From NCBI GenBank assembly GCA_945900755.1, contig CAMDKS010000002.1:1-64000 (forward strand): a stretch of 64,000 nt of DNA. The letters run 5' to 3'. Position 1 is the stretch's first letter; each line of letters starts with the position of its first letter. The notes under the pieces were generated by a model, which had not been told where the DNA came from, did not search any database, and saw nothing but the letters and a program-made list of their open reading frames with translations. The position numbers and the translations under genes were made by a program. This stretch comes from Bdellovibrio sp. ZAP7 (GTDB lineage: Bacteria; Bdellovibrionota_B; Oligoflexia; Oligoflexales; RGVZ01). Of the stretch, positions 1 to 8,907 are shown in pieces.

Positions 1-273
1 GTGCAGTTTTTTGGAGTGCCGCTTCTAGCCCTTGCACTCATCTCTTACGCTCATGCGACGTTCTTGCTGATTCGTCGGGGTTTCGCCGCTGAAGTCATTG
101 CTTGGCAGACTAAGTCTACGTAGGCCTTTTTCGTTGCGGATAATCTTTGTGACCACAGGCTGTAGTGCCGCACGGCACAACGTCTCATAAAGATGTTTTG
201 CGATAGAATTGAAAATAGGTGCCAGCACTTATAGTGCCAGCACCCAGTCAAAAGATTTCAAACGGCAAAAAGA
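1..273. other. Left-edge region without a confident gene
   Basis: No convincing complete gene. A plus-strand frame is open from base 1 to a TAG at 121-123. Its first 20 or so residues are hydrophobic, so it could be the tail of a membrane protein cut by the window edge, but I cannot support that further. Two palindromic structures are visible. One is a hairpin GTGCCG-CA-CGGCAC at 165-178. The other is a tandem pair of GTGCCAGCAC (219-228 and 234-243), each a near-palindrome and 15 bp apart. They lie downstream of the minus-strand gene ending at 274. There is no T-run, so a classical terminator is not shown. Confidence 0.3.
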
Positions 274-957
274 CTACCTGCGCTGACACTGCGTAATGTA
301 GCAGCTACTGTGGTGGCGCATACAGTCACCCATCGCTGCTTCTTGTGCAGCATACTGCGATTGTCCAATGCCCTGATGGCCGGCATAATGCTCTTCGTAG
401 CCGTTGTCGCTAGCGTTACAAACAAACCCATAGCCTGGCTGCGGAATTTGGCCTTGCGCTCGACACATACCGCTTCGAAAGTCGTACAAGCAGCCAGCGT
501 CCTGACACTGATATTCTTGTCGATCGAAATATCGGCAATTATTAGGGATTGGTCGCGGCCGAGAACCCCCTTGACTGCAGCGTCCAGAGTAACGATCGAA
601 AGAACAACCCTCATTCAAACACTGATATTCGTTGCGATCGAAGTTTTGGCAATACTGGCCGCTACCGCCACCACCGGAACGTTGATGGCAAATATTAGAG
701 AATCGATCAAATTCACAGCCTGGAGTTTGTTGGCAATAATATACGTTTCCATCGTTTCTACGACATTGATCTGAGGCACCTGGATGGCCGTGATCGTAGG
801 GCACCGTTTCGTGGCTTGTCGATTCATCCTGGTCCGTCACATCTTCGACTTCGGAAACCAAGGGCGCTACGACATCACTTGCGCGAGTCATCGTTGCAAC
901 ACATCCGATGGACAGTGAAAAAAACACATTCATTACACGATTAGTAATCATTTTCAT
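274..957 (-). CDS. Secreted Cys-rich repeat protein, unknown function
   Basis: 227 residues. The N-terminus (Lys, then a hydrophobic stretch ending near ATMTRASD) looks like a Sec signal peptide, so the protein should be exported. The mature part holds three tandem copies of a four-cysteine unit at about residues 65-90, 103-127 and 141-165. The pattern is C, FDRxEYQC, GCxFDRxSGxC, which suggests two disulfides per unit. A C-terminal section (about 180-225) has four more cysteines and an Ala/Gln-rich helix. Pro/Gly-rich linkers separate the units. The start is supported by GGAG 8 nt upstream. It is monocistronic with a 160-bp upstream gap. I do not recognise the family; an extracellular disulfide-rich binding module is an inference from composition. 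Confidence 0.75.
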   Translation of the reverse strand: MKMITNRVMNVFFSLSIGCVATMTRASDVVAPLVSEVEDVTDQDESTSHETVPYDHGHPGASDQCRRNDGNVYYCQQTPGCEFDRFSNICHQRSGGGGSGQYCQNFDRNEYQCLNEGCSFDRYSGRCSQGGSRPRPIPNNCRYFDRQEYQCQDAGCLYDFRSGMCRAQGQIPQPGYGFVCNASDNGYEEHYAGHQGIGQSQYAAQEAAMGDCMRHHSSCYITQCQRR

Positions 958-1119
958 AACAATTCTCCTTTGATGTTTTTACACTGCACAGTTTAGATCT
1001 CCGGCAAATTTATTCGACCTTCATCGAATACGTTTTACCCCCGTTACAATATAAACATCATCGGACGCGCAATACTAGAGCGTCAATGTGACGAATAAAG
1101 GACTAAAATGGACCAGAGG

Positions 1120-1887
1120 CTAGTCATTTATCGCCGATATCAATCCGTGCCAAGCAGCAAGCTCAGACCTATCAAGATCAGCTTTGGCAAGGGTTTGCGA
1201 TAATATTCGTGCAAGTCGATCCGCATTTGCAATACGCCCTGACGCCTCAGAATGACGCAATGCGTCCTGTAATCGACGGCACAAATTCTGAAATTCATGC
1301 GCCAAAATGACGCTATTATTTGAATCTGATGGCAAATTTTCTACGACTCGGCCTAAATTTGCTTCCGAAGTCTCAGTAGGCACCGCTGAAAGCTGGCTAA
1401 AAACATGAGACAACACCACGGCTACAGCATGACTGAGATTTAAACTCGCCATCGTTGGAGAAACATCAAGAGTCAAAATATTCGTGCAAAGCTGGACGTC
1501 CTGATCGGTAAGCCCAGACTCCTCAGGTCCAAATACTAGCGTGACTTTTCCTGCCCTCAAGCGCCCAGCAATATCGTGAAGTGCAATTGTGGGCTGCCGC
1601 ATCTGTCCGGTACGACGTGTGACTGCAATAACAATGTTCGCATCGCTTAAAGTGTCACTCAGATTCTTTACCGTCTCCATGGTTGCTAGAACTACAGAGC
1701 TATGACCTGTTGCATATTGCCGTGCCTCGAGGCTGTTGATATCGCAACGCGGCGCCACAAGAATACACCGGCGTACACCAAAATTTGCCAGGACGCGCGC
1801 CACTGCACCAACATTTCCAGCGTAAGCAGGACGAGACAAAACCACGGTCAATCGCTCCAAAATATTCGTGCGATTGGCGTCGGTCAT
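1120..1887 (-). CDS. trmJ: TrmJ-like tRNA 2'-O-methyltransferase (SpoU/TrmH family)
   Basis: 255 residues. This is a SPOUT-class S-adenosylmethionine-dependent RNA ribose methyltransferase. Its three family motifs are visible: [13 protein letters not shown] near residue 25, [11 protein letters not shown] near 115, and [15 protein letters not shown] near 145. The length and C-terminal helical extension fit TrmJ, which methylates position 32 of tRNAs in the cytoplasm, better than TrmL (about 155 residues) or TrmH. The ATG overlaps the metG stop (ATGA at 1884-1887), so the two are probably translationally coupled and form a tRNA maturation/charging unit. The exact nucleotide target is inferred from family resemblance only; another TrmH-family specificity is possible. 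Confidence 0.85.
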   Translation of the reverse strand: MTDANRTNILERLTVVLSRPAYAGNVGAVARVLANFGVRRCILVAPRCDINSLEARQYATGHSSVVLATMETVKNLSDTLSDANIVIAVTRRTGQMRQPTIALHDIAGRLRAGKVTLVFGPEESGLTDQDVQLCTNILTLDVSPTMASLNLSHAVAVVLSHVFSQLSAVPTETSEANLGRVVENLPSDSNNSVILAHEFQNLCRRLQDALRHSEASGRIANADRLARILSQTLAKADLDRSELAAWHGLISAIND

Positions 1888-3893
1888 GTCACACGCTGCC
1901 CAGGCAAAGCGCCGGAATCCGGGCTTAAAAGAAATATTTCTTTGCCTCCAGGTCCTGCCGCCAAGACCATCCCTTCGCTCATTCCAAATTTCATTTTCCG
2001 AGGTTTTAAATTTGCGACCATGACGGTCAAACGCCCGACCAGGTCTTCGGGTTTGTATGCATGTCTGATCCCAGAAAATACGTTTCTCTTCTCGCCGCCG
2101 AGATCCAAGGTCAACTGTAGAAGTTTATCGGCCCCTTCCACCAATTGCGCGGCTTCGATGCGAGCAATACGCATGTCTACTTTTTGGAAATCCTCGATAT
2201 CAATCTCTGGGAGAATCGTGGCCACCGCACTCTTGACAGGCTTTGGAGGCTCCGCACTAGCACTCTCAGCCTTTTGATCGGCAATCATCTCCTGAACTTT
2301 TTTGGGATCCATCCGTTGAGCCAAGTGAGCAAAAACACCTAACTCATGATTTTCAAGAATTGATTGCGCGGACGACCAAGTATAGGGCTTCTCTTTGAAT
2401 AGAGCCTCCACCTTCTCGACGTAGCTAGGAAGAATGGGCTTCAAGTACACGGCCATAATTCTAAAAACATTTAGAGCGGCTGCCAACACTTGCTTGGTTT
2501 TGGTCTCATCTGTTTTCACCAATTTCCAAGGCTCGTAGGTATCGAAATACTTGTTGGCATCATCTGCAATCTCACGAATTTCAATCATAGCTCGCGCAAA
2601 GTCTCTTTCTTCAAAGTGAGCCGCTATTTTTTCCGAGGCCTCCTGCGCTCTTTTTACAAGGGCCTTTCCATCATCAGCCATGTCGCCAATCCTATTGTCA
2701 AGACGTGCGAGCATTTGCGCAGAGCGAGACGCAATATTCGTAATTTTTCCGATTAAATCGGAATTTACACGCTGAGTAAAATCATCCAAACTCAAATCAA
2801 CATCATCGATGCCGTTATTAATTTTACAGGCCATATAGTAGCGGTAAAATGTTGGATCCAAATGCTTGAGATAGGTTTTCGCCATTAGAAAGGTCCCGCG
2901 AGACTTACTCATTTTCACGCCGTCGACGGTGAGAAAGCCATGGACAAGCACTTTTGTTGGCGTATTAAAACCTGAGGCTTTAAGAATGGATGCCCAAAAA
3001 AGTGTATGAAAATAGACGATATCCTTGCCGATGCAATGGTAAATCTCCGTCTTTGGGTTTCTCCAGTAATCGTCCAGTTTTTTCCCATTTTTTATACAAT
3101 ATTCTTCGATGGCTGAAATGTAACCCACGGGTGCATCTAACCATACATAGAAATATTTTTTAGGATGCCCAGGAATTTCGAAGCCAAAATATGGTTCGTC
3201 CCGAGAAATACACCAAGGACGAAGTTCCGTTGACAACCATTCGTCAAGCTTATTTGAAACTTCTTTTTGTACATGCCCTGGAACCCACTCGGTTAGAAAG
3301 CCTCGAAAATCCTCTAGGCGCACAAATAGGTGTTCAGTATCTCTAGGCTTAGGGGCATTGCCGCACAATGAGCAAGCGGGATTTTTCAGATCTAGGGGCT
3401 CATAAGTTGCACTGCACTTCTCACAGTTGTCACCGTATTGATCCACGGTTCCGCACTTAGGACAAGTGCCTTTAACAAATCTATCCGGCAAAAACATTTT
3501 GTCATGGTCGCAGTAGAGCTGGCGCATCGATTTCGACTCAATGACTCCTGCTTTTTGAAGACTTGCAAAACAAAATTCCGCCATTTTTCTGTTCGTGGGA
3601 GTGTTCGTGGACGAGTAATGGTCATGCAATACTTCAAATGCCTTAAAATCTTCCACGTGACTCGTCCACATTTGTGCAATCAACTGCTCTGGCGTAATCC
3701 CTTGCTTGCGCGCAGCAAGCATTATGGGCGTCCCGTGGGTATCATCTGCACAAATAAACAGGGATTCATGCCCCCGCATTTTTTGAAATCTAGTCCAATA
3801 ATCGCAGAGTAGATGCTCCAGCATGTGTCCAATATGGAGGTCGCCATTGGCGTAAGGCAGTGCTGCTGTCAAAACAATTTTGCGCGACGTCAT
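1884..3893 (-). CDS. metG: Methionyl-tRNA synthetase
   Basis: 669 residues. It charges tRNA-Met with methionine using ATP in the cytoplasm. Class I signatures are present: [13 protein letters not shown] with the HIGH motif near residue 20, and KMSKSRG near 330. Two CxxC knuckles (CPKC/CEKC and a partial CSLC pair) between about 145 and 185 form the zinc-binding connective region of the E. coli-type enzyme. The C-terminal about 105 residues are the EMAPII-like tRNA-binding/dimerisation domain ([19 protein letters not shown]). GGAG lies 11 nt before the ATG. It is the first gene of an operon with the trmJ-like gene. Length and domain order are normal. Confidence 0.97.
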   Translation of the reverse strand: MTSRKIVLTAALPYANGDLHIGHMLEHLLCDYWTRFQKMRGHESLFICADDTHGTPIMLAARKQGITPEQLIAQMWTSHVEDFKAFEVLHDHYSSTNTPTNRKMAEFCFASLQKAGVIESKSMRQLYCDHDKMFLPDRFVKGTCPKCGTVDQYGDNCEKCSATYEPLDLKNPACSLCGNAPKPRDTEHLFVRLEDFRGFLTEWVPGHVQKEVSNKLDEWLSTELRPWCISRDEPYFGFEIPGHPKKYFYVWLDAPVGYISAIEEYCIKNGKKLDDYWRNPKTEIYHCIGKDIVYFHTLFWASILKASGFNTPTKVLVHGFLTVDGVKMSKSRGTFLMAKTYLKHLDPTFYRYYMACKINNGIDDVDLSLDDFTQRVNSDLIGKITNIASRSAQMLARLDNRIGDMADDGKALVKRAQEASEKIAAHFEERDFARAMIEIREIADDANKYFDTYEPWKLVKTDETKTKQVLAAALNVFRIMAVYLKPILPSYVEKVEALFKEKPYTWSSAQSILENHELGVFAHLAQRMDPKKVQEMIADQKAESASAEPPKPVKSAVATILPEIDIEDFQKVDMRIARIEAAQLVEGADKLLQLTLDLGGEKRNVFSGIRHAYKPEDLVGRLTVMVANLKPRKMKFGMSEGMVLAAGPGGKEIFLLSPDSGALPGQRVT

Positions 3894-4034
3894 AATAAAT
3901 CATTCTCCGGGCCAAAGTAACTCACAGTAAACAAAAAAATTAGCCCTGACAGGCGCTAAAATGATCCATGAATCTATCAAAATTCCCAAATATTTCAAAG
4001 TGGTTTCAAAAACCGAATGCACTGGGCTTGTGAC

Positions 4035-4063
4035 TTGACAGCGAAAAAATATCGTTCTATGAG
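4035..4063 (+). promoter_or_regulatory. Sigma-70-like promoter upstream of FecR-like gene
   Basis: TTGACA at 4035-4040, a 17-bp spacer, then TATGAG at 4058-4063. It lies in the 295-bp gap between metG (minus) and the FecR-like gene (plus). Transcription would start near 4070 and leave a leader of about 120 nt. The -35 is perfect and the -10 matches 4 of 6. Confidence 0.5.
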
Positions 4064-4188
4064 GAGTGAAATTCTTAAAAATCGTTTAATATTAGCCAGA
4101 TGTGCCTACTCTACGGGCACCAGCAAAAACTGCGCGATGGAAAGTAACGATTGCGGCTGAATTGACTCCATGACAAAATCAGCGGATA

Positions 4189-5772
4189 ATGACGTCAAAT
4201 TCGAAAAATATTGCGGTCACAATGGTGACACTAATAGCCATCTTACTTGGTATGACCTTTGTCGTTTCACGACACAAACGAAGTCAGGCCGGAGCTGATC
4301 TCGGAACCTTTTCTGCGGTCACAGGACGAGTGGAGATTCGCTCTGTAACCGGTCACACTTGGATTAACCCGGTAGTCGGAGACATCGCCGCCTCTGGAGT
4401 AGATATTCGAGTTGGAAGGGACGCCTCAGCGACCATTGAAAGTGGCCACCACCAGATTGTGCTGGGACCGAATACAGATATTTCAAGTAGTCGAAATCAA
4501 TTGGCGCTCATAATCACGCTTCAATCTGGTGAGCTGCAGTTTAAAAAAACAAACGGGGAAACGAGGGATACCGTCGCCACAGATTTTGGCAACATACTAA
4601 CCGATATACCTTCGTCGTTTATTGTGTCCAGACCTGCAGGAGCATTATTTGCAGTCGTGACGCCCCAGTCAGCCATAATCACGGTCGAGCAACATGGAGT
4701 CGGACGCCCGATTAAGCCCGATGCGCCACCTGTCGTCTTGGCATCTAAGCACGTGGCCGCTCTTTGGCTTTTAGAGCCCGCGCCAGAAATTGTTTTGCCC
4801 AGTGTTGAGGGACATGCTCCCGTGATCTTTAGCTGGGGCGAAGCACGCAATGCGGATGCGAACGCTTTGGCGCCTAAGGATTCCGTAATTCTGATTCGCA
4901 ATCTTACCACGGGAGAAATGACCACCTACGAAAATGTCCACTCGCAAATTGAATACACTTTGCCTGCAGGATCTTTCAGCTGGGTTGTCACAAGCGGTGA
5001 CGTTGTAAGTAGTACTCGCCGTTTTCATATTTCCTCAAGCAGTGCACAAGTTGCCAAACAGGCATCAGAGCTGCCGCCCGCACCAAAAACGATTCCGCCC
5101 GAGATCGCACCACAGGAATCTGCTGCCGAGATTCCCGAGCCAGTAGCTGAACCCGTCAAAACTGAGGCGCCCAAAACTGAAACCGAAAGTCCTGAGCCCA
5201 CCGTGCCTTCTACTGTGAAACTCATTTTACCGCATAAGGGCCTTGAAATTCCATTCTCCAAAATCGCTGAGCAACGAATTCAGTGGCTCGCAACTGGCCA
5301 GCCCGAATCCTTTGAACTTGACATCTTGGGCAGCTCAGGCAACCCATCCCTACATTTTACGCTGCTTGGGCATCGCACCCGTCAAAAACTTCAGCTTCTA
5401 CCTCCGGGACGATATTCGGTTCGCATGCGAGCAGTCACAGGCAAAGATGAAGCCAAGGTCACAGGTGAATGGGCGGATAGTTTTTTTGATGTGATACAAA
5501 CAGAAATTGGGCAACTAAGTCCTCAAAATGTTCGCTATGAGCGAATCACTATCAGCAAAAATTCTGTCATCAATGTCAATTGGGACAAGGGCGCTGCCCC
5601 ACAATACCGGGTTAAAATGATGGCAATCAATGAACCTGCAACCATCGTCATCACCAAAAAACAAAAAGTCTCGCTCAGAGCACAAACGTCGAGCAAGGTC
5701 GTCATTTCCGTTTGCGCATTAGATGCAAATAAGCAAATTCGTGGGTGTGCCCCTGATGTAAGTATTCCTTAA
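4189..5772 (+). CDS. Membrane-anchored FecR-like domain protein
   Basis: 527 residues. One N-terminal transmembrane segment (about residues 8-27) is followed by a FecR-like beta domain at about 40-195: a pattern of GRVEIRS, GDIAASGVDIRVGRDASATI and LQSGELQF. After a further beta-rich section comes a Pro/Glu/Thr-rich linker at about 285-345. Two C-terminal beta-sandwich-like segments follow. FecR-type domains in FecR itself relay siderophore signals to ECF sigma factors, but many standalone FecR-like proteins are periplasmic structural or peptidoglycan-associated proteins. No sigma factor gene is nearby, so a signalling role is not supported. The ribosome site before the ATG is weak (AGCGGA). 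Confidence 0.7.
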   Translation: MTSNSKNIAVTMVTLIAILLGMTFVVSRHKRSQAGADLGTFSAVTGRVEIRSVTGHTWINPVVGDIAASGVDIRVGRDASATIESGHHQIVLGPNTDISSSRNQLALIITLQSGELQFKKTNGETRDTVATDFGNILTDIPSSFIVSRPAGALFAVVTPQSAIITVEQHGVGRPIKPDAPPVVLASKHVAALWLLEPAPEIVLPSVEGHAPVIFSWGEARNADANALAPKDSVILIRNLTTGEMTTYENVHSQIEYTLPAGSFSWVVTSGDVVSSTRRFHISSSSAQVAKQASELPPAPKTIPPEIAPQESAAEIPEPVAEPVKTEAPKTETESPEPTVPSTVKLILPHKGLEIPFSKIAEQRIQWLATGQPESFELDILGSSGNPSLHFTLLGHRTRQKLQLLPPGRYSVRMRAVTGKDEAKVTGEWADSFFDVIQTEIGQLSPQNVRYERITISKNSVINVNWDKGAAPQYRVKMMAINEPATIVITKKQKVSLRAQTSSKVVISVCALDANKQIRGCAPDVSIP

Positions 5773-5779
5773 CGGCCAA

Positions 5780-6190
5780 TCACACAACGCCCAATGCCCG
5801 AGTCCAAACACCATCCGCATCGATGAGTTTGCGAGCTTTAAGGTCGAATAGTCCCATTGTAAATTGTCCCTCAGAGTAGACAGAACCGTCTTCACCTTCC
5901 ATCCATTGACGAATGACTCCCATTTTTCCTCGCCAAAACTTTACCTGCGTTTTGATGACAATCTTTTGTCGAAGTCGAAGTTCTTTAATAAATCTTGTTT
6001 GAAGCTCCAGTACAATCGGCCCGCTACCGGAACTTCTTACGAATTCCAGCCCACAGCCCGCCGATGTGATGAGCTCCCAACGAGCCTGTTCATAAAGGGA
6101 TATATAAGCTGCATTATTAACGTGTCCAAAGGAGTCTAAGTGATGTTCCAAGATGATTAAGGGACAAGAGTGGATGGTGCCTTCAGCCAT
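5780..6190 (-). CDS. Acyl-CoA thioesterase, 4-hydroxybenzoyl-CoA (hotdog) type
   Basis: 136 residues, the usual size for a single hotdog-fold thioesterase (YbgC/FadM-like). The active-site region HLDSFGHVNNAAYISLYEQA near residue 15 matches the family pattern, with the Asp acting as catalytic residue in characterised relatives. It would hydrolyse short or medium acyl-CoA thioesters in the cytoplasm; the substrate cannot be read from sequence. GGAG lies 9 nt before the ATG. It is convergent with the FecR-like gene, with only 7 bp between the stops. No partner gene suggests a specific pathway, though fatty-acid oxidation genes occur at 27-31 kb. Confidence 0.85.
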   Translation of the reverse strand: MAEGTIHSCPLIILEHHLDSFGHVNNAAYISLYEQARWELITSAGCGLEFVRSSGSGPIVLELQTRFIKELRLRQKIVIKTQVKFWRGKMGVIRQWMEGEDGSVYSEGQFTMGLFDLKARKLIDADGVWTRALGVV

Positions 6191-6291
6191 GATCGGCTCC
6201 TTTAAATAAGTATGTTTTGTCGAGCCTACCGCTCGAAAGCGTAAAATGTGTATGGCTACTACAGTTCCATTGCCGACCCCTGCCGCGCAAT

Positions 6292-6513
6292 CTAACCTTC
6301 AGTCCCCGATTTTTTAAATTGCTCGGTCTCTTTGTCTACCGCCGCCGCTGCGTTTTGAATCAGTTCTACTTCATTTGATTCAAAATAGGGTTCGCCGCAT
6401 TGAGTGCAAACCCAAGCGGGAATCTCATCCCAAAAAATATGATATCCCTTGCGGTCTAAGCTGAACGGAGCTTTTGATTTTTGCATAGTGCCTTGGCAAA
6501 ATAAACACAGCAT
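6292..6513 (-). CDS. YgiT-type zinc-finger antitoxin candidate
   Basis: 73 residues. Two CxxC pairs (CLFCQGTM at the start and WVCTQCGEPYF near residue 35) form the YgiT/MqsA-type zinc finger. The protein stops before a helix-turn-helix domain, unlike full-length MqsA. Small YgiT-finger proteins next to DUF4258 proteins are a recurrent toxin-antitoxin arrangement. Here the gene begins 2 nt after the DUF4258 stop, which supports that reading. A Shine-Dalgarno-like AAGGA lies in the end of the upstream gene. The antitoxin role is inferred from the pairing. Confidence 0.75.
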   Translation of the reverse strand: MLCLFCQGTMQKSKAPFSLDRKGYHIFWDEIPAWVCTQCGEPYFESNEVELIQNAAAAVDKETEQFKKSGTEG

Positions 6514-6515
6514 AA

Positions 6516-6872
6516 CTATGGTTTCCTTTTCTTAAATGATGCATCCCACTGGCTCTCATTTGGAATATATGCCGTGATGATGGCAAGATATTCGTCTTTG
6601 GGAGAACAGACAAAATGAAGCGGCCGATTACTAACGTAGCCCATCATCAAACAACTCGGTCCTCGCTGATCAGTTGGATAGGCCTCAATGACCTCTCCTT
6701 TTTCAAGAACAACTTTAATTTCTGTAGCCGAAATCATGCTATCTACTCGGGCCATTTGTCGGATTGCATGTGACAGGAATAGAATTTTTTTCTGGCCTGC
6801 TTGTCTTATTTTCTCTATGTCCAGTGGCTCATCTATCAAAGTTATCGTGCCCCAGTGGAAGTTGATCACCAA
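6516..6872 (-). CDS. DUF4258-domain toxin candidate
   Basis: 118 residues. The core from about residue 30 (LSHAIRQMARVDSMIS) through GEVIEAYPTDQRGPSCLMMG to YLAIITAYIPNESQW fits DUF4258, whose members resemble RelE/HigB-like toxins and are usually paired with a YgiT-finger antitoxin. The conserved His near residue 34 and the C-terminal Tyr/Trp are present. Translation probably starts at TTG 6872, or GTG three bases inside: GGAG sits 8 nt upstream and there is no in-frame ATG. The toxin-first, antitoxin-second order resembles higBA or mqsRA. Toxicity is inferred from family and context. Confidence 0.7.
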   Translation of the reverse strand: MVINFHWGTITLIDEPLDIEKIRQAGQKKILFLSHAIRQMARVDSMISATEIKVVLEKGEVIEAYPTDQRGPSCLMMGYVSNRPLHFVCSPKDEYLAIITAYIPNESQWDASFKKRKP

Positions 6873-6959
6873 ACTTGAACTCTCCGCTTCATCAGCGTAA
6901 ATTCATCTTTGATTGTCAAATTATATCACGGAAACTTTGGTGGGGGCTAGGCTATTATT

Positions 6960-7058
6960 ATGGCCGAAATAATTAAGAAAATGCTCTGTTTCGTCAGTGG
7001 AACGGCTCGCTCATTTGATCTCTTTGGTTCGATACCCAGATGCGTAACAAGACATTAG
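6960..7058 (+). CDS. Possible 32-residue small ORF
   Basis: ATG to TAG encoding 32 residues: an amphipathic start (MAEIIKKML) and then SGTARSFDLFGS. A G-rich stretch (TGGGGG) lies about 15 nt upstream, which is only a fair ribosome site. It sits in a 274-bp gap upstream of the toxin-antitoxin pair. I do not recognise it. It could be a small gene, a remnant or chance. Confidence 0.2.
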   Translation: MAEIIKKMLCFVSGTARSFDLFGSIPRCVTRH

Positions 7059-7146
7059 GGAAATTGGTCGGCCATCATTGGCCGCACTATGCAACCATCT
7101 AATATCTATAGCTGTTAAAGCTCGCTCTCCAGTATGCCGATAACCA

Positions 7147-7494
7147 GTGGGAACGCGCCCCCCACTGAGGATCGACATCATGGAAATATCGTCTGTTGCT
7201 CGCAGGTCTTACGACCACCGGCTAAAGAATTCAGTTGCCCCATTGACAACAGGGAGGGAGGGGGAAATAGATGCTGTCAGTACCGCCACAGGGATTTCTG
7301 GATCCAATATGTCGCAATCTCGTGTGTACCTTGAAACGACCAACACAACGGTTCGTGAGCGCTTTAAATTTGACGAGTCAAAGATGACGAAGGTATTCCG
7401 GCTTCTTAAAGATGCAATTGAGTCGAACCGCATTAAAGTAGGTGAAGAAAACGCTTCCAGGAAATTCATTTATTACCTCCCCTATTGGGCGTAA
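7147..7494 (+). pseudogene. 3' remnant of an AlbA_2-type ATPase/regulator gene
   Basis: The frame is open for 115 codons, but only the last 55 or so residues look like a known protein. NTTVRERFKFDE, then FRLLKDAIESNRIK, then YYLPYWA resemble the winged-helix C-terminus of putative DNA-binding proteins with an N-terminal AlbA_2 domain and a central ATPase domain. Relatives end in a similar ERFGIEEKN...KDAxExGxI...YVPFWA pattern, recalled from the family and not searched. The full protein would be about 400-500 residues, and no ATPase domain is present upstream. No good ribosome site precedes the ATG. Most likely a truncated relic beside the toxin-antitoxin pair. Confidence 0.45.
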
Positions 7495-7658
7495 ATCCAC
7501 TTGTAAGCGAATTTTTTGGGATAAAATTTTACATGTACTGGGATGTTTTGCTTTCAGTTATACAAGTAAAGCCAACGGAAAATTTTAAGGTCTACTTATA
7601 TGTTTTAAGATGGCAGCATAATAAAGCGGCCGTACACGAGACGATCGTTGACGTGCCC

Positions 7659-8411
7659 TCACCGAGACTTTCGACGGTATAAGCCAAAAAATACAGGCAG
7701 GCACAACGCAGCATAAAGCCACAAGCCTGCTGATTCAAACTGTTTCGCTCCGTGAATAACACCGCAGCCGATAAGTTCCGTTGGGGGCTCTGAGACATAG
7801 TTTGGGTCTGGATAAAGGTAAATCACGCCGGCTTTATCATCTGCAGATAAGCGGTAGCTTGACCCGCCTCGAGAATAGCTCATGATCGCACCGTAATTCG
7901 TATGCGGGTGACCCAAACCGACACAGTGCCCCAATTCATGAGTCACGGTTTCTAAAAAACTTTTGACGGTAACTTTGGTATCATTAATGACGACATCACA
8001 ATCGGTGATATTAGCCGAAGAATCGCCTTTTTCTGGCGAGGCATAGGCAGCCGTCGAAGCACTTGGGACTTTTTCAACGATGATGTTATTTGTGTTGTCG
8101 GATTTGTTTAAGCCAATTTCAGTAGTCTCTGTTTTTAGTTCAAACTTTAAAAATGAGCCGCGCACATTATTCCACTGGTCCATGGCTTCTTGTAAAAGTA
8201 GCGGCGTAAGTTCAGCGTCCGAATAGCCGGCGTATATTCCCCCCTTGTACTTTTCTTTTTCAGTCAGAGTCGGGTTTTTACCGGCGCTTGACCAATGAAA
8301 TGTGGATGTCGGAAGCTCTGGCGTAACCACAAGCGAGGCGGGCACCTTGCCTAATAAGACAAAGCTCGTTAGAAACGGCGTTATGAATAGGCTTGCTGCT
8401 AAAACTTTCAT
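7659..8411 (-). CDS. Matrixin-like exported zinc metalloprotease
   Basis: 250 residues. A signal peptide (MKVLAASLFITPFLTSFVLLG) leads into a catalytic domain with HELGHCVGLGH at about residues 163-173. This is the HExxHxxGxxH zinc signature of metzincins, followed by the Met-turn-like MSYSRG and the family's LSADDKAGVIYLYPD. The C-terminal tail starts GCG, then has a hydrophobic segment (about 228-243) and ends YRRKSR, so the protein may be membrane- or surface-anchored by a sorting-type tail. AGGAG precedes the ATG. It is last in a run of three minus-strand exported proteins. It probably degrades extracellular or surface protein; the substrate is unknown. Confidence 0.85.
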   Translation of the reverse strand: MKVLAASLFITPFLTSFVLLGKVPASLVVTPELPTSTFHWSSAGKNPTLTEKEKYKGGIYAGYSDAELTPLLLQEAMDQWNNVRGSFLKFELKTETTEIGLNKSDNTNNIIVEKVPSASTAAYASPEKGDSSANITDCDVVINDTKVTVKSFLETVTHELGHCVGLGHPHTNYGAIMSYSRGGSSYRLSADDKAGVIYLYPDPNYVSEPPTELIGCGVIHGAKQFESAGLWLYAALCLPVFFGLYRRKSR

Positions 8412-8440
8412 GTCTTGGCTTCTCCTAGTGTTCCCTGACG

Positions 8441-8896
8441 CTAAAATACATATCCAATTCCTACGCGTAAAGCCGAAGGACTTACGAGCCCAGCACTACT
8501 AAATCCAAGGCCCTGCTTATACTCAATACTATAACGAAACGTTCCCTCTGACTCCCATCCAAACGATGAATACGGTCCTACACCAACGCCGTTGCTGCTT
8601 ATGAGAATTCCTCCACCAAGGCCAACATAAAAATTATCAATGTCGAAACGTTTGCCCACGAGGAGACCTGGGACCGCTGATAAAGAGGTTTCCCAGTTCG
8701 ACGTGGTCACCCACGCAAACTCAACATCCACCGCGCTTGGGGGGATGCCCAGGGGATTGGATCCTCCAGATCCTACGGATGGGGGGCCAAAACGCAGCAT
8801 TAACATTCCCGCAGTGGCTTCAACGGGGCAAACGGCCATCGCAAGCACTAGCAGGCTTTTGCAAATTTTTTTCGTTGGGGTTAAAGAACACATCAC
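8441..8896 (-). CDS. Small outer-membrane beta-barrel-like protein
   Basis: About 150 residues. The start is GTG at 8896 or the adjacent ATG at 8893; GGGAG lies 7-10 nt upstream. A signal peptide with cleavage near VEATAG is followed by alternating short beta strands rich in Gly and aromatics (FYVGLGGGILIS, YSSFGWESEG, YSIEYKQGLGF). The C-terminal residue is Phe (LRVGIGYVF), typical of outer-membrane barrels recognised by BamA. It is too short for a large pore; an 8-strand barrel is possible. I cannot assign it to a family. It lies 12 nt from the similar exported protein upstream. Confidence 0.6.
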   Translation of the reverse strand: MMCSLTPTKKICKSLLVLAMAVCPVEATAGMLMLRFGPPSVGSGGSNPLGIPPSAVDVEFAWVTTSNWETSLSAVPGLLVGKRFDIDNFYVGLGGGILISSNGVGVGPYSSFGWESEGTFRYSIEYKQGLGFSSAGLVSPSALRVGIGYVF

Positions 8897-8907
8897 GTTT
8901 GAGCTCC

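Noticed and set aside
4059-4160. 33-codon ORF in the leader of the FecR-like gene
   Set aside because: Its ATG overlaps the predicted -10 box, so it would not be on the transcript, and the composition is unremarkable.
7069-7084. CGGCCA-TCAT-TGGCCG hairpin near the toxin-antitoxin pair
   Set aside because: Perfect 6-bp arms but no T-run, no second copy and no promoter overlap, so no function can be supported.
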